DNA of 64,000 bases from Agromyces mediolanus (GCF_014648575.1 NZ_BMRJ01000001.1:86714-150713), one strand, 5' to 3'. Counted from the first letter of the stretch, positions 11,886 through 20,350 are shown. Translations and numbers: made by a program. The notes: generated by a model from the letters alone, not told the origin.

Positions 11886-12545
11886 ATGACCGCCCTGACG
11901 ACCACCGACCACGGATTCACCGGACTCACCGGGTTCGCCGCCGATGTGCTGAACGCCCTCGGCGACGTCGGCGTCGGCGTGCTCGTCTTCCTCGAGGTGC
12001 TGATCCCGCCGATCCCGAGCGAGGTGATCCTGCCGTTCGCGGGCTACCTGAGCCAGGCCGGCGAGCTGAACCTCGGCTGGCTCATCGTCTGGAGCACGGC
12101 GGCCTCGCTCGCCGGTGCGCTCGTGCTGTACGGCCTCGGCGCCGCGATCGGCCTCGAGCGGGCCATCCGCTGGATCGCGTGGACGCGGCTCGTGAGCCTC
12201 TCCGACCTGGAGCGCGGCGCCGAGTGGTTCCATCGCTTCGGCAAGTGGTCGGTGCTCGTCGGGCGACTGATCCCCGGCGTACGCAGCCTCATCTCGCTTC
12301 CGGCGGGCGCGGACCGCATGCCGCTCGTGGTCTTCTCGCTGTTCACCGTGCTCGGGTCCGGTCTCTGGAACACGCTGCTGATCGGGGTGGGCGCGGCGCT
12401 CGGCACGCAGCATCAGCTCCTCGAGCAGTGGCTCGAGTACCTGGACCTCGTGGTGTACACGGCCATCGCGGCGGCGCTCGTCGTGCTCATCGTGCGCCGC
12501 ATCCGCGAGGCCCGGCGCGTGAAGCGGATCACCACCGACGCCTGA
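11886..12545 (+). CDS. DedA-family membrane protein
   Basis: 219 residues, mostly hydrophobic with about four to five membrane helices. Family marks are the early FLEVLIPPIPSEVILPFAGYL segment, a central FHRFGKWSVLVGRLIPGVRSL stretch, and the GLWNTLLIGVGAALG helix. DedA/VTT proteins are flippase-like proteins linked to undecaprenyl-phosphate or phospholipid recycling and proton-motive-force homeostasis. GGGAG precedes the ATG. It appears to be a single-gene unit; a 240-base gap with no clear signal follows. Confidence 0.94.
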   Translation: MTALTTTDHGFTGLTGFAADVLNALGDVGVGVLVFLEVLIPPIPSEVILPFAGYLSQAGELNLGWLIVWSTAASLAGALVLYGLGAAIGLERAIRWIAWTRLVSLSDLERGAEWFHRFGKWSVLVGRLIPGVRSLISLPAGADRMPLVVFSLFTVLGSGLWNTLLIGVGAALGTQHQLLEQWLEYLDLVVYTAIAAALVVLIVRRIREARRVKRITTDA

Positions 12546-12789
12546 CCCCCGTTCGAGGGGCAAACGCCGCATCCGGTCCTCCAAAGGGTGGACATGAAAC
12601 GGATGAAGCCATCATGCTTGGTCTTCGTGCCCACGGGCACGTTGCGGACCCGAACGCAGTACCCGATCCACCCGAACCTCCCCGGTCCCGTCGCGCCTGA
12701 CCCGCGCGGCAGGGCCGTGCGAAGCCGTACCCGCGCGCTTCCGAATCGGGTCCGCCTCACGCCGAGGACCCGATGGAGATCCCGACCCG

Positions 12790-14739
12790 ATGAAGAGAAC
12801 CGGTGCGCGCTCCGCGCTGCCCACATCCCGTCAACGCCCCATGCGCCGCCTCCTCGCGGCGATCGCCGCCTTCGCACTCGGCGCCGGCCTCGCCGTCGTC
12901 GGCGCTGCCGCACCCGCCAGCGCGCACACCGGCGACCTGCTCGCGAAGGCCGTGTGCAACACCGCCACCGGCCAGTACGACGTGACGTACACGCTGAAGC
13001 TCACGAACGTCGGCAGCACCCTGACCGGCACCACGAAGTGGCGCGTCGGCACCCCCTCCTTCCAGGGCACGCCGAAGAACGCCAACGGCATGGACCGCGG
13101 GCCGATCACCTCGCAGGGCAACACGACCCTGACGCTCGGCACCGAGAGCCTGCCCGGCACCACGAAGGGCGGCGGCCCCTGGGTCTACGCCTACACGAGC
13201 TGGACCGACGGCTACGGCCAGGGCTCCGACGGCCGCATCGAGGGGCTGAAGGGCGACTGCACGGCCCCCGAGCCCAAGCAGATCCCGGTGCCCGTGCAGC
13301 CGTCCATCGTGGACGCCTGCGGCACCTCGGGCGACTACGTCGTCGAGCCTCGTGCCACCGAAGGCGTCACCTGGTCGATCTCGCCGGTCGTCGCGGGCAA
13401 GGCGAAGGCCACCGCGACCGCGAAGCCCGGCTACGTGTTCAGCGACGGCAAGATCGTGAAGAGCTGGGACTTCGAATTCACGAACGTGCCCTGCATCGTC
13501 GAGATCCCCGTGCCGCCGAAGCCCGCCGCCACCGAGGCCTGCGGCGTCGACGGCGACGCGGTCCTGCTGCCCGAGGACAGCGACACTGTGAGCTGGAAGC
13601 TCGAGGGCGACCCGAAGGCCGGCACGGCGACCGCCGTCGCGACGGCGGCGAAGGGCTACGCCTTCCCCGGCGGCGCGACCGAGCACCGCTACGACTACAC
13701 CTTCACGAACGAGCCCTGCCCCGTGATCGTGCCCGAGCCGGTCAAGCCGGAGATCGTCGACCTCTGCGATGTGGACCGCGACGAGGTGCTGCTGCCCGAG
13801 GAGACCGAGCAGCTGGTCTGGCACCTCGAGGGCGAGCCCTCGAGCGGTTCCGTCACCGCCGTCGCCGTGACGAAGGGCACCCACGTCTTCGAGGACGGCA
13901 CCACCGAGCGCCGCTTCCCGCTCACGTTCACGAATGACCCGTGCCCGATCGAGCTGCCCCTGCCGGTGAAGCCCGCCGCCGTCGACCTCTGCGGCGTCGA
14001 CGACGACCGGATCGTGCTGCCCGCCGACACCGACACCGTGAGCTGGGCCATCGAGGGCGACGCCGCGACCGGCTCGGCCGTCGCCGTGGCGACCGCCGCC
14101 GAGGGACACGTCTTCGAGAGCGGCGAGAGCACCGAGCGATTCGTCTTCGAGTTCGACCAGACGGAGTGCGTGCCGCCGACGCTCGCCGGCTCGACCGCCG
14201 CGGCGCTCTGCGTCGCCAACGTGCCGTGGATCGACTTCGACGTCGTGCTCACCGACCCCGACCAGCAGTCGACCGGGCACACCGCGTACCTCGTGCTGAG
14301 CGACGGCACGAACACCGAGAAGGTCGAGCTCGGCCCGCTCGGCGAGGACGGCTCGGTCGACGGGCGCGTGCTGTGGCCCGGCGCCGCGATCGACGAGGCC
14401 GGCAACCCGACCGCGTGGCCGGGCTGGAAGCAGCTGCCGAACGGCCGCTGGGTCGTCACCGAGGAGAACTTCGGCTGGACGCACTCGCTCACCTCGGCGT
14501 ACATCGAGGTGAACCCCGAGCTCTCGATCGACCTCGAGTACCCGCCGGCCGTCGTCGGCTGCGGCCCCGCGTCGAAGCCCGCCGGCACGCCGGGCACCCC
14601 CGTCGCCGCAGGTGACGGGCAGGGCCTCGCGAGCACCGGCTTCGCCGGCGGCCCGGCGATCGCGATCGCGGGCGGCCTCGTGCTGGCCGGCGCCCTGGCG
14701 CTCGCCGTGCAGTTGATCCTGCGTCGCAAGCGCGCGTAG
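12790..14739 (+). CDS. Wall-anchored surface protein with four 75-residue repeats and LAxTG sorting signal
   Basis: 649 residues. The N-terminus carries an extended basic segment and signal peptide ending around ASAHTG (residue 50). Residues 50-160 form a first domain with paired cysteines. Four repeats then follow with a strict 75-residue period (starting near 162, 237, 312 and 387), each with a Pro-rich entry (IPVPxKPA), a conserved ACG/LCGV cysteine, a VSWxxEGD strand, and a second cysteine at the end. The C-terminus has LASTG at 613-617, a hydrophobic helix and RRKRA: a class E-type sortase signal. Probably an elongated adhesin-like or structural wall protein; binding partner unknown. ATG at 12841 is an alternative but lacks a ribosome site. 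Confidence 0.88.
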   Translation: MKRTGARSALPTSRQRPMRRLLAAIAAFALGAGLAVVGAAAPASAHTGDLLAKAVCNTATGQYDVTYTLKLTNVGSTLTGTTKWRVGTPSFQGTPKNANGMDRGPITSQGNTTLTLGTESLPGTTKGGGPWVYAYTSWTDGYGQGSDGRIEGLKGDCTAPEPKQIPVPVQPSIVDACGTSGDYVVEPRATEGVTWSISPVVAGKAKATATAKPGYVFSDGKIVKSWDFEFTNVPCIVEIPVPPKPAATEACGVDGDAVLLPEDSDTVSWKLEGDPKAGTATAVATAAKGYAFPGGATEHRYDYTFTNEPCPVIVPEPVKPEIVDLCDVDRDEVLLPEETEQLVWHLEGEPSSGSVTAVAVTKGTHVFEDGTTERRFPLTFTNDPCPIELPLPVKPAAVDLCGVDDDRIVLPADTDTVSWAIEGDAATGSAVAVATAAEGHVFESGESTERFVFEFDQTECVPPTLAGSTAAALCVANVPWIDFDVVLTDPDQQSTGHTAYLVLSDGTNTEKVELGPLGEDGSVDGRVLWPGAAIDEAGNPTAWPGWKQLPNGRWVVTEENFGWTHSLTSAYIEVNPELSIDLEYPPAVVGCGPASKPAGTPGTPVAAGDGQGLASTGFAGGPAIAIAGGLVLAGALALAVQLILRRKRA

Positions 14740-14756
14740 CGGCATCCGCCCGATGA

Positions 14757-14784
14757 GGGGTCCGGCGCGAGCCGGGCCCCTTTT
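14757..14784 (+). terminator. Rho-independent terminator after the surface protein gene
   Basis: GC-rich stem (GGGGTCCGGC pairing with GCCGGGCCCC around a GCGA loop) followed at once by TTTT at 14781. It lies 17 bases past the stop codon. It is one of the few canonical intrinsic terminators visible in this window. Confidence 0.9.
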
Positions 14785-14811
14785 CGTGCGCGCACCAGCG
14801 CGTGCTTCGGA

Positions 14812-15390
14812 TCAGCCCCGGGGCGTGAGCCAGCGGCGCAGCGAACGGGTGACGAAGGGCAGCACCCAGTAGGTCATGATCGGCGTGAGCACGAGCGTCG
14901 TCACGAGCACCCGCAGCCAGAGCGGCAGCTCACCCCAGCCGGGCACCGGCGTCATCAGGTACGAGAACACCAGGTTCACGGGGAAGAAGCCGAGCCAGAT
15001 CGTCACGGCCTGCTTCCAGCGCGGCGGGGCGGGCGGCGCCTCCATCGGTTCCGCGTCGACGGCGGGGATGGATCCGGTGGCGGGCTCGTCGAACCATCCT
15101 TCGATCCCGGTGCGGCGCTTCGAGCGTTCGCTGCGCACGAAGCCTTCGCCCATCGAGAGCCACCAGGCCCGCTCGGGCGAGCGTTCCCACGCCTCGAGCG
15201 TCTCCTCGCTCGTGAAGCGGTAGAGCATGTGCCAGACCTGGGAGTCCCCGCCGGCGCGGACCCAGCCGGAGCCGAGGAAGCCGGGATGCTTGTTCGCGAG
15301 GTTCACGCCGGTCTGCACCCAGGCGGTGGCCTCGGAGATGCGGGCGGGGTCGACCTCGCGGCGGATCGACACGGTGATGGGCTCTGACAT
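14812..15390 (-). CDS. Antibiotic-biosynthesis-monooxygenase-fold membrane protein
   Basis: 192 residues. The N-terminal 95 residues match the ABM dimeric alpha-beta barrel fold (ITVSIRREVDPARISEATAW, then HPGFLGSGWV and the Trp-rich ERAWWLSMGEGF), and two membrane helices follow (about 125-150 and 160-180). The ABM plus C-terminal helices layout is common for actinobacterial proteins of unknown function. ATG at 15390 has GAGGT upstream. Its upstream region is interrupted: 13 bases before the ATG begins the direct repeat that marks the edge of the 15.4-18.95 kb island, and a diverged copy of its promoter-like region lies at the far side. Confidence 0.85.
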   Translation of the reverse strand: MSEPITVSIRREVDPARISEATAWVQTGVNLANKHPGFLGSGWVRAGGDSQVWHMLYRFTSEETLEAWERSPERAWWLSMGEGFVRSERSKRRTGIEGWFDEPATGSIPAVDAEPMEAPPAPPRWKQAVTIWLGFFPVNLVFSYLMTPVPGWGELPLWLRVLVTTLVLTPIMTYWVLPFVTRSLRRWLTPRG

Positions 15391-15402
15391 GGGACCTCGG
15401 GG

Positions 15403-15424
15403 GTGGTGAGTTCTCGTGGCGCGC
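15403..15424 (+). repeat. 22-bp direct repeat, left end of island
   Basis: Begins GTGGTGAGTTCTCG. The same 22 bases recur exactly at 18930-18951 in the same orientation, bounding about 3.5 kb. Behaves like an attachment-site or target duplication, but no integrase or transposase is present inside. Confidence 0.85.
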
Positions 15425-15918
15425 GCGAAGAGTGTTCGCGAAACGCAGGGATCTTTGACCGTTTCGTTGGTGACTGGCTGGTCGGGGCCGTAGGTGAGTG
15501 TAATCGCGGCAGGTTGCGAGGGTGTTTCCGCGCGTTCGGACGCTGCAGACCCTGGTGTTGGCCGCAGCGACGGTCTCCTGGAAGGTCTCGGGCGCGCCAA
15601 ATCATTTCGTAGCGGTGAGCTGTGAGTTCGGGCTATCCGGTGCTGCCGACCGTGGCGAGCTCGCTCGCGTTGTCGTCTCTGAGGAGATACGACGAGAGCC
15701 GTCCGGTGCGTGGCTTTCGGCGTTCACGTGCCTGGTGCTTGCGTGCGAGATCCTCTTCGAGGCCGGCACCCCGAGCTCGTCATCTCGTCGAGTACCCGAA
15801 CGCCGCCGGGCACGCCTGGGAGTACAACAGGGCATCGGGTCAGTTCGCCGCGACGTTCGCGATTGGGTGGACGCGGTCATCCGACGGGGTGAGCGGCCGG
15901 AACACCACCCGGGTACCC

Positions 15919-15924
15919 CATGAT
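15919..15924 (+). promoter_or_regulatory. -10-like hexamer for leaderless HEPN gene
   Basis: CATGAT lies exactly six bases before the ATG at 15931, which is the spacing expected if transcription begins at the start codon. No ribosome site is visible. The next island gene has the same arrangement with CATAAT. Confidence 0.5.
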
Positions 15925-15930
15925 GGTCGT

Positions 15931-17064
15931 ATGCTGCACGCCTATCACTGGTACGTGCCCCTCGCCGAACCGCTCCCGCTTCCCGGCGGTGCACCGCTTC
16001 CAACCCCGGAACGCTCCGGCCCCGCGAAGCTGAAGCTGACCCCCGTGACGGTAACCGGGCCGAACCCGCTCGACGAGGCGATGCATGTCATGACTCTCGT
16101 CGCCGGGCACCTCCACGATACCTTCGATGTCCCAGTCGAGCAGGAGCTCCCCACCTCGGCGTCCGGGCAGGTCACAGTAGTCGAACTCACCGCCGTCTAC
16201 GACGGTGACCCGCCCGATGCTCTCGCGCTCTCCGACGAGTTCGACCGGGGGCTCGAGCTGATCCGGGACGTGCAACGCTCCTACTACCTCGCTACCCAGG
16301 ACCCCATCACGCTGGTCGCGCGAGAACAGCTGCCCACGATGCTGTTCTTCCTCCAAAACCACGGGCAGGGCCTTGAACCCGGCATCTACCTCACCCATCA
16401 CGCGTCCTTGCGTCGTTCCGTGCAACCGGCACCGCTCAGCGACGACCGCCGTCAGACGATGGCGGCTGTCCTCCGTATGAACCCCGGCAACCCGTTCTGG
16501 CCGTACGCGAACCTGCGACGCGAAGCGTACGTCGCGCTCTGGCTCCGCGGTGACTACGCCGCAGCTGTCATCACCGCGGCAACCGCGGCGGAAGTGATCC
16601 TTGACACCCTGCTACGGCACCTGCTGTGGGAAGAAGGCGTCTCCGCCGAGGACGCGGCAGCGCACTTTAGCTCCTCCACGCTGGCGACTCGCGTCAGACG
16701 AGACTACGGGCCCCGCCTCGGCGGAAAGTGGGCGCTCGACGGTGCGGATCCCGTCTCGACCTGGCATCGCGACACCGCGAAAGTCCGGAACAGGGTTGCG
16801 CACGCCGGCTACGAACCAACCCTCGAGCAGGCGAATGCTGCGCTGCAAGCCGTCATCGAACTCGAGGTGCACCTCATGGACCTCATATGCCACCCGAAAC
16901 GCCTGCATCGCTACATCAAGACGGCGCTTGCGTTCACCAACGTCCCCGGGATCAAGAAGCGCGGCAGGCTGAGCAAACGCGTGCAAGCACTCATCGATTC
17001 CACTCCTCAGTCAGACCTCGACCTCTTCCATCTTTGGCGTGACACGGCGATGCGCGTCGACTGA
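15931..17064 (+). CDS. HEPN-type protein, candidate RNase toxin or defence component
   Basis: 377 residues with no full-length family I can name. The C-terminal third has the HEPN look: helix AAAVITAATAAEVILDTLL at about 210-228, then KVRNRVAHAGYE at 284-294. Arg286-x4-His291 fits the R-x4-6-H motif that forms the metal-independent RNase site in many HEPN toxins. The N-terminal 200 residues are beta-rich in appearance and could sense or bind a partner. I start at 15931 because the likely promoter hexamer lies just upstream and the longer frame has no support. GC is visibly lower than the flanks (34 of 60 bases in the line at 16861). The Schlafen-type gene follows after 100 bases. Confidence 0.72.
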   Translation: MLHAYHWYVPLAEPLPLPGGAPLPTPERSGPAKLKLTPVTVTGPNPLDEAMHVMTLVAGHLHDTFDVPVEQELPTSASGQVTVVELTAVYDGDPPDALALSDEFDRGLELIRDVQRSYYLATQDPITLVAREQLPTMLFFLQNHGQGLEPGIYLTHHASLRRSVQPAPLSDDRRQTMAAVLRMNPGNPFWPYANLRREAYVALWLRGDYAAAVITAATAAEVILDTLLRHLLWEEGVSAEDAAAHFSSSTLATRVRRDYGPRLGGKWALDGADPVSTWHRDTAKVRNRVAHAGYEPTLEQANAALQAVIELEVHLMDLICHPKRLHRYIKTALAFTNVPGIKKRGRLSKRVQALIDSTPQSDLDLFHLWRDTAMRVD

Positions 17065-17152
17065 CTCGACCTCATCGGCGCGGCACGTCGATTGGCGTGA
17101 CCGTGTTCTCGAATCGGTTGGTGACGATCAGCGACACTCGACCCGTCGATGG

Positions 17153-17158
17153 CATAAT
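17153..17158 (+). promoter_or_regulatory. -10-like hexamer for leaderless Schlafen-type gene
   Basis: CATAAT six bases before the ATG at 17165, matching the layout of the HEPN gene upstream. No Shine-Dalgarno sequence precedes the ATG. This suggests a separate leaderless transcript; no good -35 is visible. Confidence 0.5.
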
Positions 17159-17164
17159 CCCCGC

Positions 17165-18550
17165 ATGGGGGCGATGGCGGCCGACGACGTGAAACCGAGC
17201 ATCGATATCGGGCGTGCCCCACTGGGCGTGCGAGCGGCGTCCGCGTTGGTGGAAGCCGTTGCCGCAAGCGACGACCGGGTCGAACGGCACTACCTCGAGG
17301 TGAAGAGCGACCTCGATCTCACCAGGAAGAACGACCTGGCGAAGGTCGCGAAGTTCATCCTCGGGGCCGCGAACCGGCTCCCCGCCGTCGCAGCCGCCGC
17401 ATTCGGCGGGTACGGCGTGATGATTCTCGGCGTCGCACCCGGACGGATCGGTGGACTCCCCCCGATTGAGGTGCTCGACATCGACAAGGTCGTCGCCCAG
17501 TATCTCGGTGCTGCCGGCCCGCACTGGGATGTGGTCCGAGTACCGGTCGCGAGCAGCGACAACGAAGTACTCGTGATCCTCGTCGACCCACCCGAAGACG
17601 GGCAAGACCCGTTCCCGTGCCGGCGCGAGGGCGACGGACTCATCGACGGGCGTATCTACATCCGTGCGGACGGAGAGACCCGCGAGGCGAAATCGGGTGA
17701 GCTCGACCTCCTCCTCGAGCGTGGGCGCCGGAGCACTGCACCCGTGGTGGACTTCGGCGTCACCATCGAGGGTGCCGCGCACCCGATCCGCATCGACGAG
17801 TCCACGACACTGAACTGGTACATCGGGTTGACCAGGGCGCGCCTGCTCAGCCGCCTGCCAAGAATCGATCCGCAAGACCGTGCCAAGTCAGCCGACGGGT
17901 TGCGTCGGCTGAGCAGCTACACCGTCGGCAGCTTCGTGTCGGGGAGCAACCCGGAACGTCGAACCGAAGAGGAGTATCGCGCCTCGATCACCGAGTGGGA
18001 GGAACGTGTGCACGCGGCATGGGCCGACGCCATCGACGAGCTCGCAGGGCGGGTCCTGGCAGGGGTGCCCATTCGCGTCATCAACCGCACCCGAACCTAC
18101 TTCCGCGGCGTCCAGCTGAAGATCCACCTCGAAGGAGCAGTCCGCGGCATCAGCTGGCGGAACACCGACCTTGCGGCCACCACCAGTACCCTCAAGCTGC
18201 CCGAACCACCGCAGGAGTGGGAGCCCCAGCCGATCTTGTTCACATTCGGCGGCGAGCCGCCCTACTTGACGGAGTTTGCCCGGAGCTCGTATGTCTCCCC
18301 CCTCGAGTGGAACAACTCCGAATCCGTTGACCTGACGCTCGACATCGGCGACTTGCGACCCGAGGAGGTGTACGTCTTCGATGACGACGAGCTCGTCCTC
18401 GTCATCCCCGAAGCGGAACGCGTACCGGTACATGGAACGTGGGCGATCACCGCAAGCGATCACCACGAGATCTACCGAGGTGACCTGGGCGTCCAACCCG
18501 GCGACCTCGTCGACCTCACCTCACACCTGCGAGAGATCCTTGAACGCTAG
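17165..18550 (+). CDS. AlbA_2/Schlafen-domain protein
   Basis: 461 residues. Residues about 35-185 match the AlbA_2 (Schlafen-type) domain: ERHYLEVKSDLDL (Glu40, Glu45, Lys47), then KNDLAKVAKFILGAAN, FGGYGVMILGV, and RIYIRADGETREAKSGE before an LLLERGR end. In Schlafen proteins this fold forms an RNA-cleaving or nucleic-acid-binding core whose key residues are acidic. The following 275 residues are of unknown fold with many beta-strand-like stretches and no membrane segment. Low GC compared with the chromosome. With the HEPN gene it makes a two-gene module; neither partner is a classical toxin-antitoxin pair I know. Confidence 0.75.
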   Translation: MGAMAADDVKPSIDIGRAPLGVRAASALVEAVAASDDRVERHYLEVKSDLDLTRKNDLAKVAKFILGAANRLPAVAAAAFGGYGVMILGVAPGRIGGLPPIEVLDIDKVVAQYLGAAGPHWDVVRVPVASSDNEVLVILVDPPEDGQDPFPCRREGDGLIDGRIYIRADGETREAKSGELDLLLERGRRSTAPVVDFGVTIEGAAHPIRIDESTTLNWYIGLTRARLLSRLPRIDPQDRAKSADGLRRLSSYTVGSFVSGSNPERRTEEEYRASITEWEERVHAAWADAIDELAGRVLAGVPIRVINRTRTYFRGVQLKIHLEGAVRGISWRNTDLAATTSTLKLPEPPQEWEPQPILFTFGGEPPYLTEFARSSYVSPLEWNNSESVDLTLDIGDLRPEEVYVFDDDELVLVIPEAERVPVHGTWAITASDHHEIYRGDLGVQPGDLVDLTSHLREILER

Positions 18551-19217
18551 AGGCATAGTTCGTCAGCGGTACGAGCCTCGCGTAATGAAGTCACCGCTGC
18601 GGACTCTGTTTATGAATGGGCAGCCTCATGCATGGCTAGAGACGCAGGCAAGTCGCGTTCCTTGGCAAGCTGACCGCGGACCACGTGTTGCCCACGGCCA
18701 ACGGGGGAATCGTGGCGTCAACGTCGACTGGCAAAGGTGCGTCCCGCACCCAGCAAGCGCAGCATCGTCATGCTGATCGTATGCACGGCACTGACGTCGT
18801 TGTTATGCCCCTCGGTGTGCAAGTCGCCGTCGCCGCGATCGGGCAGCTCGTCCTCGAACTGCTCCCATGGGATGGGATGTGCGAAGGGCTCGCGAAGACC
18901 GGCACCCCACCGTTCGCCGCCACCGCGGTGTGGTGAGTTCTCGTGGCGCGCCGCTGGCGGCGCGGGCGACGACGAACCGCTCGTGACGGTCGCGTGGCCG
19001 TCAGCGAGTGTAGCCGGGGGAGGTTTCGGGGTCGTTTCGTGCGCGAGCAGGCCCGGCGGGACTACATCCCAGGGACGATGCGGTTCATCCGGGCGGCGGA
19101 CGACCGGGGCCGCCGTTCGGTGGAGTCTGGAGGGGCGGGACCGGGTCCGCACGTGTCGAGCCGGTCCGCGCGATGCGGGCGCCGCCCGCGTCGACCAGCT
19201 GAGAGGCCAGGCAGCAC
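18551..19217. other. 667-bp stretch with no convincing gene: right island end and beyond
   Basis: 18551-18929 is AT-richer island DNA with short open frames and no ribosome sites. One frame near 18680 reads ADHVLPTANGG, faintly like an HNH core, but lacks everything else. 18930-18951 is the right direct repeat. 18996-19045 resembles 15486-15534 (promoter-like, with TACACT on the minus strand). 19046-19217 leads into the small membrane-protein gene. Confidence 0.55.
18930..18951 (+). repeat. 22-bp direct repeat, right end of island
   Basis: Exact copy of 15403-15424. On its right side GC returns to the level of the chromosome, which supports this as the right boundary. Confidence 0.85.
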
Positions 19218-19415
19218 ATGAGCGCGACGTCATCCATCCCCCGCATCCAGGTGGGCACGAACCGGTCCACCGGATTCCTCCAGGGCACGCTCCGCGTCTC
19301 CGGGGTGGTGGCGCTCGGAAGCGTCGCCGTCCTGCTCACCGGGGCCGTGATCGTCAACATGTCCCTGGTCTGGCTCCTGCCCCTCGCCGCCTGGGGTGCC
19401 GACCTCGTCAAGTAG
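19218..19415 (+). CDS. Small hypothetical membrane protein
   Basis: 65 residues: a polar N-terminus of about 25 residues, then two closely spaced hydrophobic stretches (VVALGSVAVLLTGAVIV and SLVWLLPLAAWGADLV). The ribosome site is only moderate (GAGAGG rather far upstream). It ends 20 bases before the convergent XRE regulator gene. Could be a real small protein; I do not recognise a family. Confidence 0.5.
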   Translation: MSATSSIPRIQVGTNRSTGFLQGTLRVSGVVALGSVAVLLTGAVIVNMSLVWLLPLAAWGADLVK

Positions 19416-19435
19416 GGGCGGCTCCGATCGACCGC

Positions 19436-19672
19436 TCACTCCCGCGGCCGCAGCACCAGCAGCTCCCCGATCTCGCAGTCGAGCGCTTGGCAGATCGCCT
19501 GCAGCGTCGAGAAGCGGATGGCCCGGGCCCGATCGTTCTTCAGCACGCTGAGGTTCACGACCGTCACGCCGACGATCTCGGCGAGCCTGGTGAGGGTCAG
19601 CCCGCGCTCCTCGAGCAGCTCGTCGAGCCGGCAGTGCACGTCCGTGCTGTCCTCGATCTCGGCCGGTGCCAT
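19436..19672 (-). CDS. XRE-family regulator (YozG-like)
   Basis: 78 residues, essentially a single Cro/CI helix-turn-helix: LDELLEERGLTLTRLAEIVG, then NLSVLKNDRARAIRFSTLQAICQALDCEIGELL. Proteins of this length are typically encoded with DUF2975 membrane proteins, as here, where its ATG shares one base with the stop of the DUF2975 gene. Likely autoregulates the pair through the palindrome at 20320-20335. Confidence 0.9.
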   Translation of the reverse strand: MAPAEIEDSTDVHCRLDELLEERGLTLTRLAEIVGVTVVNLSVLKNDRARAIRFSTLQAICQALDCEIGELLVLRPRE

Positions 19673-20301
19673 CAGACGAGGCCCTCGGTGTCGCGCTGCA
19701 GGCGTTCGCCGATCGAGAAGACGGTGCCGAGGAGGGCCACGGCGAACGCCCACAGCACGAGGGCGAAGGGGTTGACGCTCATGATCACGTTGTCGAAGGT
19801 GCGGTCGCTGAGCACGGCGAACCCGCCGTTCGCCGCCATGTTGCCGAAGAAGGGCACGGCGACGAAGCCGCCGAGGCCGACGAACCCCGCGGTGACGACC
19901 AGCACGGTGTTGGTGCGGCAGAAGACGACGCCGCGGGCGACGTTCCGAATGAGCCAGACCAGGGCGGCGACGCCGACGATGACCGCGACCATCAGCACGA
20001 GCTGCTGGACGACGATGGCCCACTGCGACGCGGCCGGGAGCGCGGGAACCGTGAGCACGGCCTGATCCAGGGCGACGGTCACGGGTGCGCCGTCGGGGCC
20101 GATGGGAGCTTCGGCGGGGGTGCCCGCGAAGGTCGCCAGCACGGCGACGTCCCGGTTCGGCAGCACTTCGATGATGCGCCCGACGGCCGACGAGGTGACC
20201 CAGGCCGCGATGACCGCCCCGGCCGCCGCGAAGAGCCAGAGACTCACCGCGTCGGCGAGCTTGATGGCGTGGGCCGTGTTGGGGGTGATGTTCGTTCGCA
20301 T
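19672..20301 (-). CDS. DUF2975 family membrane protein
   Basis: 209 residues with about four membrane helices (near 20-40, 90-115, 125-150, 175-195) and the family pattern RNVARGVVFCRTNTVL in the middle. Function of the family is unknown; it always travels with a small XRE regulator, as here (one-base overlap). The start ATG at 20301 lies six bases after a TATGCT -10 hexamer, so the mRNA is probably leaderless. Confidence 0.88.
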   Translation of the reverse strand: MRTNITPNTAHAIKLADAVSLWLFAAAGAVIAAWVTSSAVGRIIEVLPNRDVAVLATFAGTPAEAPIGPDGAPVTVALDQAVLTVPALPAASQWAIVVQQLVLMVAVIVGVAALVWLIRNVARGVVFCRTNTVLVVTAGFVGLGGFVAVPFFGNMAANGGFAVLSDRTFDNVIMSVNPFALVLWAFAVALLGTVFSIGERLQRDTEGLV

Positions 20302-20307
20302 GGCAGC

Positions 20308-20335
20308 AGCATACCGATATTCGATAATAATCGAA
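20308..20335 (-). promoter_or_regulatory. Promoter and operator of the DUF2975-XRE pair
   Basis: On the minus strand a TATGCT hexamer occupies 20313-20308, followed by six bases and ATG. Just upstream is a perfect inverted repeat TTCGAT-AATA-ATCGAA (20320-20335) placed between the expected -10 and -35, in an island of A/T rare for this genome. Fits an operator for the co-encoded XRE repressor. Confidence 0.65.
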
Positions 20336-20350
20336 CTCGATATGGTGGCG

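Larger units (their letters stand above)
15391..15930. other. 540-bp non-coding left part of the island
   Basis: Contains the left 22-bp direct repeat (15403-15424) and a promoter-like block at 15486-15534 (on the minus strand, TACACT reading toward the monooxygenase-fold gene). The remainder (15540-15920) has mixed composition. Open frames cross it, but they have no ribosome site, no recognisable protein similarity and poor codon bias. No RNA gene recognised. Confidence 0.55.

Noticed and set aside
15622-15930. N-terminal extension of the HEPN protein upstream of 15931
   Set aside because: The extra 100 residues are Arg/Ser-rich with no ribosome site, while a -10-like hexamer sits directly before ATG 15931.
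18670-18720. HNH endonuclease remnant (ADHVLPTANGG)
   Set aside because: Only a short match; no cysteines or downstream Asn/His, a stop shortly upstream and no start with a ribosome site.
15403-18951. tRNA-targeted integrative element
   Set aside because: No tRNA-like sequence at either repeat and no integrase gene in between.
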